From Sphingopyxis yananensis (GTDB lineage: Bacteria; Pseudomonadota; Alphaproteobacteria; Sphingomonadales; Sphingomonadaceae): a DNA stretch of 64,000 nucleotides. Location of the stretch: NCBI RefSeq assembly GCF_020687785.1, contig NZ_JAJEWI010000008.1:124001-188000 (forward strand), read 5' to 3'. The notes below the pieces were generated by a model that was given only the letters and a program-made list of their open reading frames with translations, was not told the origin of the DNA and ran no database searches. Positions 29,025-38,066 of this stretch are shown here, piece by piece. Both the position numbers and the translations under genes were made by a program. The first letter of the stretch is position 1. Each line of letters starts with the position of its first letter.

Positions 29025-29897
29025 ATGACCTCCCCACCCGAACCCGCCCCAATATTCTCCCTCGCCCGCCACGCGGCCCAGCGCGACCGTATGATGACCG
29101 CCGCCGCAGGGGCCGATTTCCTGCAAGACATTATTCGGGACGCGATGCTGGACCAATTGTCGATGGTCACGCGCCAATTCAGCCGTGCCTTGATCGTCGG
29201 CGCGCATGACCGCGCTTTGGTTGATCATATCACCCAGTTGCTGGCCCCATCGGGCGGCAGCGTCGATGTGTTGGAATCGGGCCCCGCGATGGCCCGCCGC
29301 TATGCCGCTGACCAAGGCGATGCGGAAACGCTGGACCGCCCGCTGGCCAGTTATGATCTGATTATCTGGCACGGCGGCTTGGACGCGGTGCAAGATGTGC
29401 CCGCCGCCCTGCTGCGTATGCGGGCACTGCTGGCCCCCGATGGCCTGTTGATGGGCGCATTTTTGGGCGATGGCAGCCTGCCGAAATTGCGCCGCGCCAC
29501 CATGGCGGACGGCGTGCGTCCGGTGGCGCGTATGCACCCCCAAATTGACCTGTCGTCGATGGGCAATTTGTTGCAACGCATTGGCTTTGCCATGCCGGTG
29601 GTCGATGTCGATGCGCTGAATGTCCGCTATGGGGATATGCTGGCCTTGGTGCGCGACCTACGGGCAAACGGCCTGTCCAGCCGCCTGACGCCAACGCCCA
29701 GCCTGCCGACCCGAACAGAGGTGGCGCATATGGCCGCCGCCTTTGCCGACCAAGCCGACCCCGACGGGCGGGTGAGCGAGACATTTCGCATTATTTATTT
29801 CAGCGGCTGGGCGCCCGACCCCAGCCAGCCCAAACCCGCCAAGCGCGGCAGCGCGACGGCATCGCTGGCCGACGCCCTAAAAGCGCCCAAACCCTAA
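29025..29897 (+). CDS. SAM-dependent methyltransferase (BioC/NDUFAF5-like)
   Basis: A 290-residue class I methyltransferase. FSLARHAAQRDRMMTAAAGADFLQDIIRDAMLDQL is the typical N-terminus of the alphaproteobacterial BioC/NDUFAF5-like family. Motif I is degenerate (ALIVGAHDRAL in place of a G-x-G), while IIWHGGLDAVQDVPAALLRMRALLAPDGLLMGAFLG matches motifs IV-V. NDUFAF5 hydroxylates an Arg in complex I assembly; whether this protein does is not shown. It is divergent from comF. ATG 29025 begins the conserved N-terminus. Confidence 0.82.
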   Translation: MTSPPEPAPIFSLARHAAQRDRMMTAAAGADFLQDIIRDAMLDQLSMVTRQFSRALIVGAHDRALVDHITQLLAPSGGSVDVLESGPAMARRYAADQGDAETLDRPLASYDLIIWHGGLDAVQDVPAALLRMRALLAPDGLLMGAFLGDGSLPKLRRATMADGVRPVARMHPQIDLSSMGNLLQRIGFAMPVVDVDALNVRYGDMLALVRDLRANGLSSRLTPTPSLPTRTEVAHMAAAFADQADPDGRVSETFRIIYFSGWAPDPSQPKPAKRGSATASLADALKAPKP

Positions 29898-29964
29898 GGG
29901 CGCAGGCCCCAAGCAAGCGACCCATCACCACGGCGCGGGCCACCACCCGCGCCGCGCCGCCACA

Positions 29965-30411
29965 TCAGATCATATTTTCCAACAAGCCGATCAGCGGCTT
30001 GTCAGCGGGCGGCATATCCAGCCCGTGCAATGCAATGGGCCGCACCCATTTCATCGCGCTGGCGTGGCGCGCTATGGGTGTGCCCCGCCATTTGCGGCAC
30101 ACATATAATAATAACAGCAAATGCCGCTGACCCAGCGGTTCACTGGCAAAACAGGCGGGGGCTAGGCAAGCCTGCTCTACCTCAATCCCCAATTCTTCGT
30201 GCAATTCCCGAATCAAGGCCGCTTCAGGCGTTTCGCCTTGCTCCATCTTGCCGCCCGGAAATTCCCACAAGCCCGCCATCGGCGTGCCTTCGGGGCGTTG
30301 CTGCACCAAAATCCGTCCGTCCGAATCGACCAACGCCGCCGCGACGACATAGAGGAATGGCAAGGGCGCTGGCACGGCCAGCGCGTGGCCGCTGACTCCA
30401 TTGCTATCCAT
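29965..30411 (-). CDS. mutT: NUDIX hydrolase, MutT-like 8-oxo-dGTP diphosphatase
   Basis: A 148-residue hydrolase. The Nudix box GGKMEQGETPEAALIRELHEELGI is complete, with the REL-x-EEL catalytic core. ILVQQRPEGTPMAGLWEFPGG upstream is the MutT-specific substrate segment, and MKWVRPIALHGLDMPPADKPLI is the usual end. It removes oxidised GTP/dGTP. ATG at 30411 is used; TTG at 30474 is an alternative. Confidence 0.88.
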   Translation of the reverse strand: MDSNGVSGHALAVPAPLPFLYVVAAALVDSDGRILVQQRPEGTPMAGLWEFPGGKMEQGETPEAALIRELHEELGIEVEQACLAPACFASEPLGQRHLLLLLYVCRKWRGTPIARHASAMKWVRPIALHGLDMPPADKPLIGLLENMI

Positions 30412-30677
30412 ATCGGACGGATTCAGCCCGACCCCACCCGCCGTCGTCACCTGCCGTGCATCCGGACCATTCAATTTCTTAACCTTTCTTCGCCATCATC
30501 ATCATCTAGCATCCACAAAACCGTGGCGATGCCGGAAATGACCCGTCCTATCGATGGGCCTGATACAGGCTGTTCGAACAAGCGACAGGCAGAAAATCAT
30601 TTCCCCATCGCCATAGCCCAAATATGCTGGCATAGGCGAAATGTTGGCGTGGGTACGCTTGCTGCGGGGGCAGAGCA

Positions 30678-30857
30678 ATGAAACTGAAGACATTATTTTC
30701 GGACAATCGCGGCGCGACCGCCATTGAATATGGCCTGATTGTCGCGCTCATCGCCTTGGCCATGATCGGTGCTCTTCGCATGTTAGGCGGCGGCACTGGC
30801 GGCATGTGGACGATTATCAGCGATAAATTCACCGAAGCTGTCGATTCCCAGCCATAA
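30678..30857 (+). CDS. Flp/Fap-type pilin, 59 aa
   Basis: Seen as MKLKTLFSDNRGATAIEYGLIVALIALAMIGAL: a short basic leader, G-A-T-A-I-E-Y-G-L-I processing region (Gly before the cleavage, Glu at +5) and a single hydrophobic helix. This is the class IVb (Flp) pilin signature. The C-terminus is short (TIISDKFTEAVDSQP). The gene precedes a second pilin by about 460 bp. No tad secretion genes are in the window. Confidence 0.85.
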   Translation: MKLKTLFSDNRGATAIEYGLIVALIALAMIGALRMLGGGTGGMWTIISDKFTEAVDSQP

Positions 30858-31260
30858 GACATAAAAAAGAACGCGCGACTAGCATGGCACGTGGGCGCAT
30901 GCCCCGCTCAGATATGCCAACCACTCTCTAGGTAAATAATCGCTAGTCTTTCTGTCAATATAGATAAGATTTTATACTTAAAGAAATCTGTAAAATATAG
31001 TCGACCCACATCATGTCCGGATCATCGCCTTGATTCAAACACCCCTTATTCCGACGATCCAAGACACTATATTGCAAACAACATATTGATACAAAATCAA
31101 TAAATCTTAATCTCCACGCTCATCGAAATTTGACGGAAAAAGCAAGCAGTTGCATTCCATTCTGGAACAGAATAACGGCATAAGGGAATATTTAAACCTT
31201 GCCCTGCATTGTTAACCAGAAGTAAGGGAATCGCAGATATTCAGGTCGCACATTGGTGAT
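30858..31260. other. AT-rich non-coding stretch between the two pilin genes
   Basis: About 400 bp with no plausible gene. It is much AT-richer than its surroundings. The end is followed by a hairpin-T structure just ahead of the second pilin gene. Promoters for the second pilin or a short RNA could lie here. I see no CtrA-type TTAA-N7-TTAA site. Confidence 0.5.
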
Positions 31261-31289
31261 TCATCAATGGCCATTTGATGAGTTTTTTT
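31261..31289 (+). terminator. Terminator-like hairpin in the leader of the second pilin gene
   Basis: TCATCAA pairs with TTGATGA around a 7-nt loop (TGGCCAT) and is followed by GTTTTTTT. It ends 31 bp before the pilin ATG at 31321. It could end transcription of an upstream RNA or act as an attenuator. Confidence 0.55.
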
Positions 31290-31320
31290 AACGGGGGCTT
31301 GTCCCATCGGGAGGCATGGT

Positions 31321-31512
31321 ATGAAGAAGATTAAGAATTTCGGACGTGATACTGAAGCAGCAACGGCCATTGAATACGGCCTGATCGCTGCACTCATTGC
31401 AATCGCTGCGATTGCAGCAATGGGTGTAGTTGGCGGCGGCGTAAAAGCCTCTTTCAAAAAAGCAGGCGACGCATTGTCGACCGAAGCCAACAAAACGCCA
31501 AGTGCAACATAA
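31321..31512 (+). CDS. Flp/Fap-type pilin, 63 aa
   Basis: MKKIKNFGRDTEAATAIEYGLIAALIAIAAIAAMGVVGGGVKASF: basic leader, ATAIEYGLIAAL processing/helix start, and a longer hydrophobic segment. This is typical of major Flp pilins exported and assembled by a Tad system. GGGAGG lies 6 bp upstream of the ATG. It differs from the 30678 pilin in leader and C-terminus. The pair may be major and minor subunits. A strong terminator follows. Confidence 0.92.
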   Translation: MKKIKNFGRDTEAATAIEYGLIAALIAIAAIAAMGVVGGGVKASFKKAGDALSTEANKTPSAT

Positions 31513-31520
31513 TTAAAAAA

Positions 31521-31549
31521 GGCGGCAGATTCACCCCTGCCGCCTTTTT
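31521..31549. terminator. Bidirectional intrinsic terminator after the pilin
   Basis: GGCGGCAG and CTGCCGCC pair over 8 bp around an 8-nt loop, with a T-run on the + strand side and an A-run on the other. It serves the pilin gene (+) and the M48 protease gene (-), which converge here. Confidence 0.9.
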
Positions 31550-31576
31550 CTTATCTACAATAAACGCAAAGCGCGC

Positions 31577-33103
31577 TCAGCGTGTGCCATAGGTGACAAT
31601 TTTCACCTTCTGCCCCGCGCTCAGGCGGGCGTTGCTGGCCAGTCGGTTCAGCACCAAGAAACGATCTTGCTGTAAATCATCATAGGCCATGCGGCGCGAC
31701 AGGCTGGCGATGGTGTCGCCGCTTTTCACGCTCACCACCTCCACACGGCGGGGGCGCACGGCGCTGGCTTCGGCATTGCTCAAACGGCGGACGCTTTGGA
31801 ACATGCTGTTAAACACACCCGCCCCGCCCGCTTTGGTCAATGCAACAAAATGATAGGCTTGGTTGCCCGAAAATTCATAAGCAAAAACGGTTAAATCCAC
31901 CGCGCCAGACTGGCTGTTCGCCCGCACGCTGGCATAGGATGCGGGAATGCCATTCACCGTGGTGCGTTGAATGTTGGTCGGCGTCACCTTGCTGTCCTTG
32001 CCCGCCACCGCGCGCATGACATTGGTGATATAGGCGTTCATGTCACCATTATATGGCGCCATGGAAAATTGCGCCTGTCCGCCATTGCCGCTGACCGTCA
32101 CCGCCGCTGTGCCATTTTGCAGGCCATATCCACTGGGCGCGGTAAAGCGCAATTTCATGTCGGGGTGAATAAAATTCTGCCCCTCTACCACGCCTTGCGC
32201 CGGATCATCGCCATAGGTCATGCCATTCACCTGCGCCAAAAATGCATCCGCGTTGCGCTTGCGGCCCGTGCCGCCCGCGCGATTGGCCAGCGTTTCGGCA
32301 TTGCGTACACGGCTGGCAGGGTCGGGGTGAGTGCTGGCCCATGCCGGAACACTATTGTTGCCCGTGCCCGCCAATCGCGCATCCAGCGCGGTTTGGTTGG
32401 CGAGGCTCGCCAACATCGTCGCCAGCGCGCCCGTGTCATATCCCGCGCTGAGAAGATATTGCACGCCCAATTGGTCAGCCTGCAATTCCTGACTGCGGCT
32501 GAACCCCAATGTCGCAAGCTGGGCTACCTTCATGGCATTATTTTGCAACAAACCACCCAGCCCGCCCAGCAAGCCGCCGCCATCGCCCATCGCGCCGCCC
32601 ACCACCGCGCCCAACACACCCAATATGGTGTTGCGGGTGGCCGCCGATTGGCGCTTTTTGCTATGCTGTGCGGCGACATGGCCCACTTCATGACCCAAGA
32701 CGCCCGCCAATTCAGCCTCGTCATTCATCAACGCCATCAATTGGCGCGTCACATAAATATAGCCGCCCGGAATGGCGAACGCATTGTTCACGGGGGAATT
32801 GAGCAAGGTCACGGTGAAATCCCGCGCATTGCCAAGGCCCGATTGCATGGCAATATTTTGCCCCACCTGCACCACATAGGGGGATTGGCGGCCCGTATAA
32901 GCGCCGCCAAATTCCTGCATCAATTGCGGGTGCGCCTCTGCGCCTTGCTGTTTTTCTTGTGCCGTGATGCTGTTGGCGGTGGCGATCCGCTTTAACTGCG
33001 CCTGCGCGCTGGGCGTCAGACTGATCGCGCCAAGCGTTGTTGCCGCCAGCAACGCCGCAAATTTCACCCTATAACCGCCCCGTTTACCGCCCAAATTTGC
33101 CAT
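31577..33103 (-). CDS. M48 family Zn metalloprotease with C-terminal LysM-like domain
   Basis: A 508-residue exported protein. A signal peptide (MANLGGKRGGYRVKFAALLAATTLGAISLTPSAQA) is followed by an M48 protease domain: the HEVGHVAAQHSKK zinc site near residue 145, and a downstream E in QELQADQLGVQYL. SHPDPASR-like THPDPASRVRNAE is typical of BepA/YfgC-type. The C-terminus (VKSGDTIASLSRRMAYDDLQQDRFLVLNRL) is LysM-like. It would act in the periplasm in outer membrane protein quality control. ATG 33103 begins the signal peptide. Confidence 0.88.
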   Translation of the reverse strand: MANLGGKRGGYRVKFAALLAATTLGAISLTPSAQAQLKRIATANSITAQEKQQGAEAHPQLMQEFGGAYTGRQSPYVVQVGQNIAMQSGLGNARDFTVTLLNSPVNNAFAIPGGYIYVTRQLMALMNDEAELAGVLGHEVGHVAAQHSKKRQSAATRNTILGVLGAVVGGAMGDGGGLLGGLGGLLQNNAMKVAQLATLGFSRSQELQADQLGVQYLLSAGYDTGALATMLASLANQTALDARLAGTGNNSVPAWASTHPDPASRVRNAETLANRAGGTGRKRNADAFLAQVNGMTYGDDPAQGVVEGQNFIHPDMKLRFTAPSGYGLQNGTAAVTVSGNGGQAQFSMAPYNGDMNAYITNVMRAVAGKDSKVTPTNIQRTTVNGIPASYASVRANSQSGAVDLTVFAYEFSGNQAYHFVALTKAGGAGVFNSMFQSVRRLSNAEASAVRPRRVEVVSVKSGDTIASLSRRMAYDDLQQDRFLVLNRLASNARLSAGQKVKIVTYGTR

Positions 33104-33379
33104 GGTGCGTCCCTTATTTTTGCGAAGGAAGCGCCCCACTGGCGATCCGCATCGCGTGATGTCGTTCATGCCCTTTGGGCCATTAGCACGGAACGCAGCG
33201 CATCGCATCGGGTTCCGCACAGCCCATGGGAATGGGCGTCAAACCGCCCCGCCCCACGGGCCACATGATGATGGTGGATATAATCACCGTCAGGCCCGCA
33301 TTATGCGCGGAAACTGTTGGCCCTTTGGCGAGGACGCGCTTTACGCGCGGATATAGTGATTCCTTGGTGGGGCCACGCT
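33104..33379. other. Intergenic gap with duplicated CGCTTTACGCGCGG
   Basis: 276 bp without a gene. A 14-bp sequence CGCTTTACGCGCGG occurs near 33339 and again near 33373. The second copy overlaps the accA stop region. It looks like a small local duplication of the accA 3' end. Confidence 0.6.
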
Positions 33380-34327
33380 TTACGCGCGGCCCATGCCCAG
33401 AAATTTTTCTTCGCGTTGGTGCAAAATCTGCTCACGGCTCAGGCCCTGCAGCGATTGCAATTGCTTGGCGATTTCGTCGCCCAGCGCCTGCATCGCTTGG
33501 GCCGGCGCACGGTGCGCACCGCCCACAGGTTCGGTAACGATGCTGTCAATCACGCCCATCGCCAGCAAATCTTGCGCGCTCATCTTCATGGCGGTGGCGG
33601 CATCGGCGGCCTTGTCGGCGGTGCGCCACAAAATCGACGCACAGCCTTCGGGCGAAATCACCGAATATACGGCATGTTCAAACATCAACACGCGGTTGGC
33701 AGCGGCCATAGCAATCGCCCCGCCGGACCCGCCTTCGCCAACAATGGCGGCGACCATCGGCACACCCAGCGCCAAACATTGTTCGGTGCTGCGCGCAATG
33801 GCTTCGGCTTGGCCCCGTTCTTCGGCCTGAATGCCGGGGAAGGCCCCCGACGTATCGACCAAAGACACCACAGGCAGATTATACCGGTCCGCCAATTGCA
33901 TCAGGCGGATCGCCTTGCGATACCCCTCTGGCTTGGCCATGCCGAAATTATGCTTCATGCGCGATGGGATATCGTCGCCCTTTTCATGGCCCATCACCAT
34001 CACACGCTGGCCGCGAAAACGCGCAAAGCCACCGATAATCGCATGATCATCGGCAAAATTGCGGTCGCCCGCCAAGGGCATGAAATCGTCGAACATGCCC
34101 GCAATATAATGTTTGAAATGCGGACGTTCGGGGTGACGCGCCACCTGTGTTTTTTGCCACGGTGTCAGCTTGGAATAAATATCCCGCAGCAATTTGGAGC
34201 TTTTATCCTCCAGCCGCGCAATATCATTCTCGATATTCAGCGTCGGGTCGTCACCCATTTCGCGCAGTTCAGCAATCTGCCGGTCAAGCGCGGCAACCTG
34301 TTTTTCGAAGTCCAGAAAGGCAGTCAT
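33380..34327 (-). CDS. accA: Acetyl-CoA carboxylase carboxyltransferase subunit alpha
   Basis: A 315-residue AccA. It transfers CO2 from carboxybiotin to acetyl-CoA with AccD, the first step of fatty acid synthesis. FLDFEKQVAALDRQIAELR opens, TPWQKTQVARHPERPH is the usual signature, and GEGGSGGAIA, then MFEHAVYSVISPEGCASILW are the CoA/biotin-site segments. The start at 34327 begins the conserved N-terminus. It lies after xerD, about 40 bp away, and on the same strand. Confidence 0.97.
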   Translation of the reverse strand: MTAFLDFEKQVAALDRQIAELREMGDDPTLNIENDIARLEDKSSKLLRDIYSKLTPWQKTQVARHPERPHFKHYIAGMFDDFMPLAGDRNFADDHAIIGGFARFRGQRVMVMGHEKGDDIPSRMKHNFGMAKPEGYRKAIRLMQLADRYNLPVVSLVDTSGAFPGIQAEERGQAEAIARSTEQCLALGVPMVAAIVGEGGSGGAIAMAAANRVLMFEHAVYSVISPEGCASILWRTADKAADAATAMKMSAQDLLAMGVIDSIVTEPVGGAHRAPAQAMQALGDEIAKQLQSLQGLSREQILHQREEKFLGMGRA

Positions 34328-34368
34328 GCCATGTTCGCTAGGCGGATGAAGCCGCGCCGTCAACGCCC

Positions 34369-35268
34369 TCAACGTCCTCTGACAGCATCCATATGCGCCA
34401 GAGGGTGCCTTTTATTCACCAGTTCGACCAAGCGGGCGCTGTCGACATGGGTATAAATCTCGGTCGTCGCAATGTCCGCATGGCCCAACATCATCTGAAG
34501 AGCGCGCAAATCCGCGCCCCCTTCCAGCAAATGGGTGGCAAAGGCATGGCGCAGCACATGGGGGCTGACCGCCATCGGGTCCACACCCGCCCGCGCCGCC
34601 AATTCGCGCAGCAATTGATACAGACGGATACGCGACAAATGCGATTTTCCCGATGGGAACAGCCACGCCGAATCGCTGGCGATATGCGGCAACCACCGAT
34701 CCATCACGCGGCGCGACCGCTGGGACAAAGGCACCAGACGATCTTTGTCGCCCTTGCCGCGTATCATCACAAATTCGCCCGATGCCTGCACCGAACGGCG
34801 GGGCAGCGACACCAACTCGCTGGCCCGCAGTCCGGACCCATATAGCAGTTCCAGCATCAACAACATCCGCACCGCCGCGCGGGGCGGATGCTCGCCGCTC
34901 GCTTCCTCCTCTGCCGCCGCGAACAGGGCGTCGACATGATTGTGCGACAAAATGCGCGGCAAGGGGCGGCGCGTGCTGGGCCGTGCGATGTCCAGCGTGG
35001 GGTTGTCGGCGCGGTCCCCCTCATCCACCAAAAAGGCGTAAAATTGGCGCAGCGCCGATAATTTGCGCGCCGCGCTGCTGGCCGCTAACCCCCGATAGGA
35101 CGCCATCAGGCCGCGCAAATCCTCCAGCCCTGCATCGCCCAGCGTGGCTTTCATCAGCTCTGCCGCCTGCGTCAAATCGCGGGCATAGGCGGCCAGCGTG
35201 TTGCGCGAAGCCCCACGCTCCGCCGCCATCATTTCCAAAAAGCGATCAATCCGCGCGCCGTCAGACAC
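34369..35268 (-). CDS. xerD: Tyrosine recombinase XerD
   Basis: A 299-residue Xer recombinase that resolves chromosome dimers at dif with XerC. The N-terminal SAM-like domain (RIDRFLEMMAAERGASRNTLAAYARDL) and catalytic set are present: Arg in GSGLRASELVSL, H-x-x-R in HVLRHAFATHLLEGG, His in LGHADI and Tyr in TTEIYTHV. It starts with GTG at 35268, overlapping the preceding gene's stop by 8 bp. XerD rather than XerC is by best feel of the motif set and context beside aroK/accA. Confidence 0.9.
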   Translation of the reverse strand: MSDGARIDRFLEMMAAERGASRNTLAAYARDLTQAAELMKATLGDAGLEDLRGLMASYRGLAASSAARKLSALRQFYAFLVDEGDRADNPTLDIARPSTRRPLPRILSHNHVDALFAAAEEEASGEHPPRAAVRMLLMLELLYGSGLRASELVSLPRRSVQASGEFVMIRGKGDKDRLVPLSQRSRRVMDRWLPHIASDSAWLFPSGKSHLSRIRLYQLLRELAARAGVDPMAVSPHVLRHAFATHLLEGGADLRALQMMLGHADIATTEIYTHVDSARLVELVNKRHPLAHMDAVRGR

Positions 35269-37207
35269 GCACCACCGCTTCCGCTGCGATCATGCGCGCC
35301 TCTGCCTCCAACCCGACAGCGCGCAGAGCGCGGACAATGTGATACAGGTGATAGGCCGGAACTTTATTCCATTCCCCCTGCATGCCAATCGCCGCCAATA
35401 ACGCCACCATTGCGGGTTCGCGGCGCGTTGCCGCTTCGTCAATGGCGCGGGTCCAACGGCTTTCTTTGGCAAAATCTACGCCCAAATTGCTGGCCGCCTT
35501 GCTCCGGTCTTCATCGGAAATCCGGCCCAGCCCAGCAAGGCCCGCCAGCAATAATTTGCTGCGTTGCTGGTCCAAACTGTCGTCGTCGCTGGCGAAATCA
35601 TCAACCACCGCCGCCGTGGTCCCGCCCAGCGCTTTGATGTTACCGACCGCCAAAACACCCCATGCGCGGGTGCCAATATCCAGCTTGGGCAGCCATGCCG
35701 CCGCATTGCGGTCATATCCGCCCGCCAACATCGACCCCAGCAATTGCCACGGGTCATCATCCGCTTTGATGCTGCTGGGCATAGCGGCGGCGGCGCGCGA
35801 TGTTAAAATCAGCGCGGCATAGCTGTCGGCCTTGCTGCCGCCGCTTGCGCTGCCGCCAGCATTGCCATCCCACATGCGCTTCATAGCATCATAGCGGGTC
35901 TGTCCACTGCCCGCGCCCAGCGCGTCGCGAAGCTGCGCTGTTTGTGCTGCCAAGCCTTCGCTGGGTTCCTGATCGCCCGCGGCGGCGGTAAGCAACGACA
36001 AATAGGCCTGACCCGACAAGACACCGCGCACCGCCGCGTCCGGCGCATGGGCCAAACGCACATCCATTTCGGTCATTGGGGTCAAGACTGTCCAAGAGCG
36101 CATGGCCGCAGGGGCCGCCGCCATCAAATTGTCCGGTATCGCCACCCCAGTCGCCGTGGCCATGCCAAAGCGCCAGTCGGTCAGCTTGTCGACACCATTC
36201 CATTCGATGGTGGTCGACCGCCGCCCCGCCCCCGTTGCGCCCAACACCCGTTCGGCCAGCAAAATGTCAAAGGGTGACAGCTTACCAGATGATCGAACGC
36301 GGCTGATCGCCCAGCCCGCAGGCCCTGCTTCACCCGAAAAGCCCGAACAAATGCCCGCCGACAAACGCCATACATGTTCATTGCCATGGGCCAAGCCAGC
36401 GGGAACATAGGCACATAGGCCCGCTGGGTCAGCATTGGCCAAATAGACCTGCTGGGCGGCGGCGACCATGGCGCGGCTAGCGCGGTCATAATCCACGGCC
36501 TGCACCATCCAACGCGCGGCCACCGATTCGCCCATGCGCAGCAACAAGGCCGCCCGTTCGGCGGCCAAATCCGCGCCATTCACCGTTTTGGGTGTGTCGA
36601 TGGCGCTAAGCAGGGCACGGCGCAGCAGGATATGCGCCCAGCGCGACGCAAAATCACCGCCCGACGCCCGCATCAACAAAGTGGCATATTCGCCGCGCAC
36701 GCCAAAGGCATCGGGTGCCATGCCGCCGCTGTTCTGTGTCAATGGTCCAACCCGCGTCAGGGCGCGGCGCGTGCCGGGCGGCAAGTCATATTTCAGACGC
36801 CCCGGAACGCCAAATTCTGATTCGGACAACTCATCGTCGTCGCCCGCCGCCGCATTTGGGGCCGCAGGGGCCGCAGGCAGAGCCGCATTGGGCGCGCTTG
36901 GAACCGCATTGCTGGGCGTGGACGTCGATGACGCATTGGAGGGCGACGGCGCAGGCGTCGGCGAACTCGTCCCCGAGCTAGGGCCAGATTTTGGTGCCGC
37001 CTTGGGCGCAGCCTTGGGACTGGGGGTCGGTGCCGCCTTGGGCGCTGGGTCCGATGGCGCGCCAAATCCTTCGGGCAGCAGGCTTTCTTGCGCGGAAACC
37101 GGCAACACAATCGCGCCCGCAACAGCCACCAACGACAGGCCCGCCAAGGACAAAGCCACAGTGTGTGACATATTTTTGCGCATCATATCAGCAGGCTTCC
37201 TGTTCAT
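35261..37207 (-). CDS. Secreted/periplasmic hypothetical protein, 648 aa
   Basis: An N-terminal signal sequence (MSHTVALSLAGLSLVAVAGAIVLPVSAQES) is followed by a long Pro/Ala/Ser/Lys-rich low-complexity linker (about residues 50-125), then a helical Ala-rich domain without motifs I know. The rest has TPR-like spacing of small residues but I cannot assign a family. In sphingomonads such a gene recurs divergent to aroK and next to xerD, to my recollection. It overlaps the 69-residue membrane gene (ATGA) and is translationally coupled to xerD, so all three are one unit. Confidence 0.7.
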   Translation of the reverse strand: MNRKPADMMRKNMSHTVALSLAGLSLVAVAGAIVLPVSAQESLLPEGFGAPSDPAPKAAPTPSPKAAPKAAPKSGPSSGTSSPTPAPSPSNASSTSTPSNAVPSAPNAALPAAPAAPNAAAGDDDELSESEFGVPGRLKYDLPPGTRRALTRVGPLTQNSGGMAPDAFGVRGEYATLLMRASGGDFASRWAHILLRRALLSAIDTPKTVNGADLAAERAALLLRMGESVAARWMVQAVDYDRASRAMVAAAQQVYLANADPAGLCAYVPAGLAHGNEHVWRLSAGICSGFSGEAGPAGWAISRVRSSGKLSPFDILLAERVLGATGAGRRSTTIEWNGVDKLTDWRFGMATATGVAIPDNLMAAAPAAMRSWTVLTPMTEMDVRLAHAPDAAVRGVLSGQAYLSLLTAAAGDQEPSEGLAAQTAQLRDALGAGSGQTRYDAMKRMWDGNAGGSASGGSKADSYAALILTSRAAAAMPSSIKADDDPWQLLGSMLAGGYDRNAAAWLPKLDIGTRAWGVLAVGNIKALGGTTAAVVDDFASDDDSLDQQRSKLLLAGLAGLGRISDEDRSKAASNLGVDFAKESRWTRAIDEAATRREPAMVALLAAIGMQGEWNKVPAYHLYHIVRALRAVGLEAEARMIAAEAVVRV

Positions 37208-37413
37208 TTCATCTCATCGGCATGGCGCACCGACACCGGCGAAGGTGGTGCGGAACTGGCCCATTCGGCAATTTTATCCGTCACATCCACCTCAAATTCT
37301 TGGGCTGGCATGGGCCGCCCCATATAATAAGCCACGCCAAACAGCCCTGCCAGACACAAAGCTATCCACAGCAAGGAACGAAAATAGCGTCTATTTTTCC
37401 AACTTCGACCCAT
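37204..37413 (-). CDS. Small single-pass membrane protein, 69 aa
   Basis: A short basic N-terminus (MGRSWKNRRYFR) is followed by one TM segment (SLLWIALCLAGLFGVAYYMG) and a short acidic region (EFEVDVTDKIAEWAS). The topology suggests the C-terminus is periplasmic. It is the first gene of the membrane protein / 648-aa protein / xerD operon and divergent from aroK. No family is known to me. Confidence 0.65.
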   Translation of the reverse strand: MGRSWKNRRYFRSLLWIALCLAGLFGVAYYMGRPMPAQEFEVDVTDKIAEWASSAPPSPVSVRHADEMK

Positions 37414-37502
37414 TTACCGCGCCTCACCTCCTATGCGTTTATATGCTATCATGCAGCAAAAACATTGTCGTATGCCATAGTGTCGGTATAGCCACGCTCA
37501 TC

Positions 37503-38066
37503 ATGACGCAAAACCCGAAAAGCCTGCTGACCGATTTCCCGTCATTGAAACTAACCAAGCCCATAGTGCTGGTTGGCCTGATGGGCAGCGGAAAATCAAC
37601 CATCGGGCGGCGTTTGGCTACACGCTTGAACCTGCGCTTTGCCGATACGGACGACGAAATTGAACGCGCAGCGGGCATGACGATCAGCGATATTTTCGCA
37701 CGTTACGGCGAATCACATTTCCGTGATTTGGAACGGCGCGTCATTCAACGCATGTTGAACATGGGTCTGGGCGTGATGGCGACTGGGGGCGGGGCGTTTA
37801 TGAACGACGAAACCCGCGCGGCTATACAGGCCAAGTCCACCTCTATTTGGCTGGACGCCGATATTCCAACCTTGGTCGAACGTGTGGGCCGACGCAGCCA
37901 CCGTCCCTTGCTCAAGGACCGCGACGCCGCCGAAGTGCTGCACGAATTGGCCGAGGTTCGCAATCCTATTTATGCCTTGGCGCATTTGCGCGTCAGCTCT
38001 GCCAGCGACCCGCATGAAGTCACGGTTCGCGCTATTTTGGAGGCCCTTTCCACATGCAACGCCTGA
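37503..38066 (+). CDS. aroK: Shikimate kinase
   Basis: A 187-residue kinase phosphorylating shikimate, step five of the chorismate pathway. The P-loop GLMGSGKSTIGRRLA, the DTDDEIER shikimate-binding/Walker-like acidic segment, the FRDLERRV motif, and GGGAFMNDETR are all present. ATG at 37503 is chosen because it is the last before the conserved core. The frame is open far upstream as a shadow of the divergent genes. Its last 13 bp overlap aroB. Confidence 0.95.
   Translation: MTQNPKSLLTDFPSLKLTKPIVLVGLMGSGKSTIGRRLATRLNLRFADTDDEIERAAGMTISDIFARYGESHFRDLERRVIQRMLNMGLGVMATGGGAFMNDETRAAIQAKSTSIWLDADIPTLVERVGRRSHRPLLKDRDAAEVLHELAEVRNPIYALAHLRVSSASDPHEVTVRAILEALSTCNA

Noticed and set aside
28079-29170. 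Long 363-aa form of ComF
   Set aside because: The first 75 residues overlap the divergent methyltransferase gene in antisense and lack similarity to ComF; the start at 28945 has a good ribosome site.
33339-33386. Duplicated CGCTTTACGCGCGG as a mobile element end
   Set aside because: Only 14 bp, no associated gene or target-site duplication; it looks like a small local duplication.
36534-37502. Long + strand open frame upstream of aroK
   Set aside because: It runs antisense through the 648-aa protein gene and lacks conserved features; only the part from 37503 is AroK.
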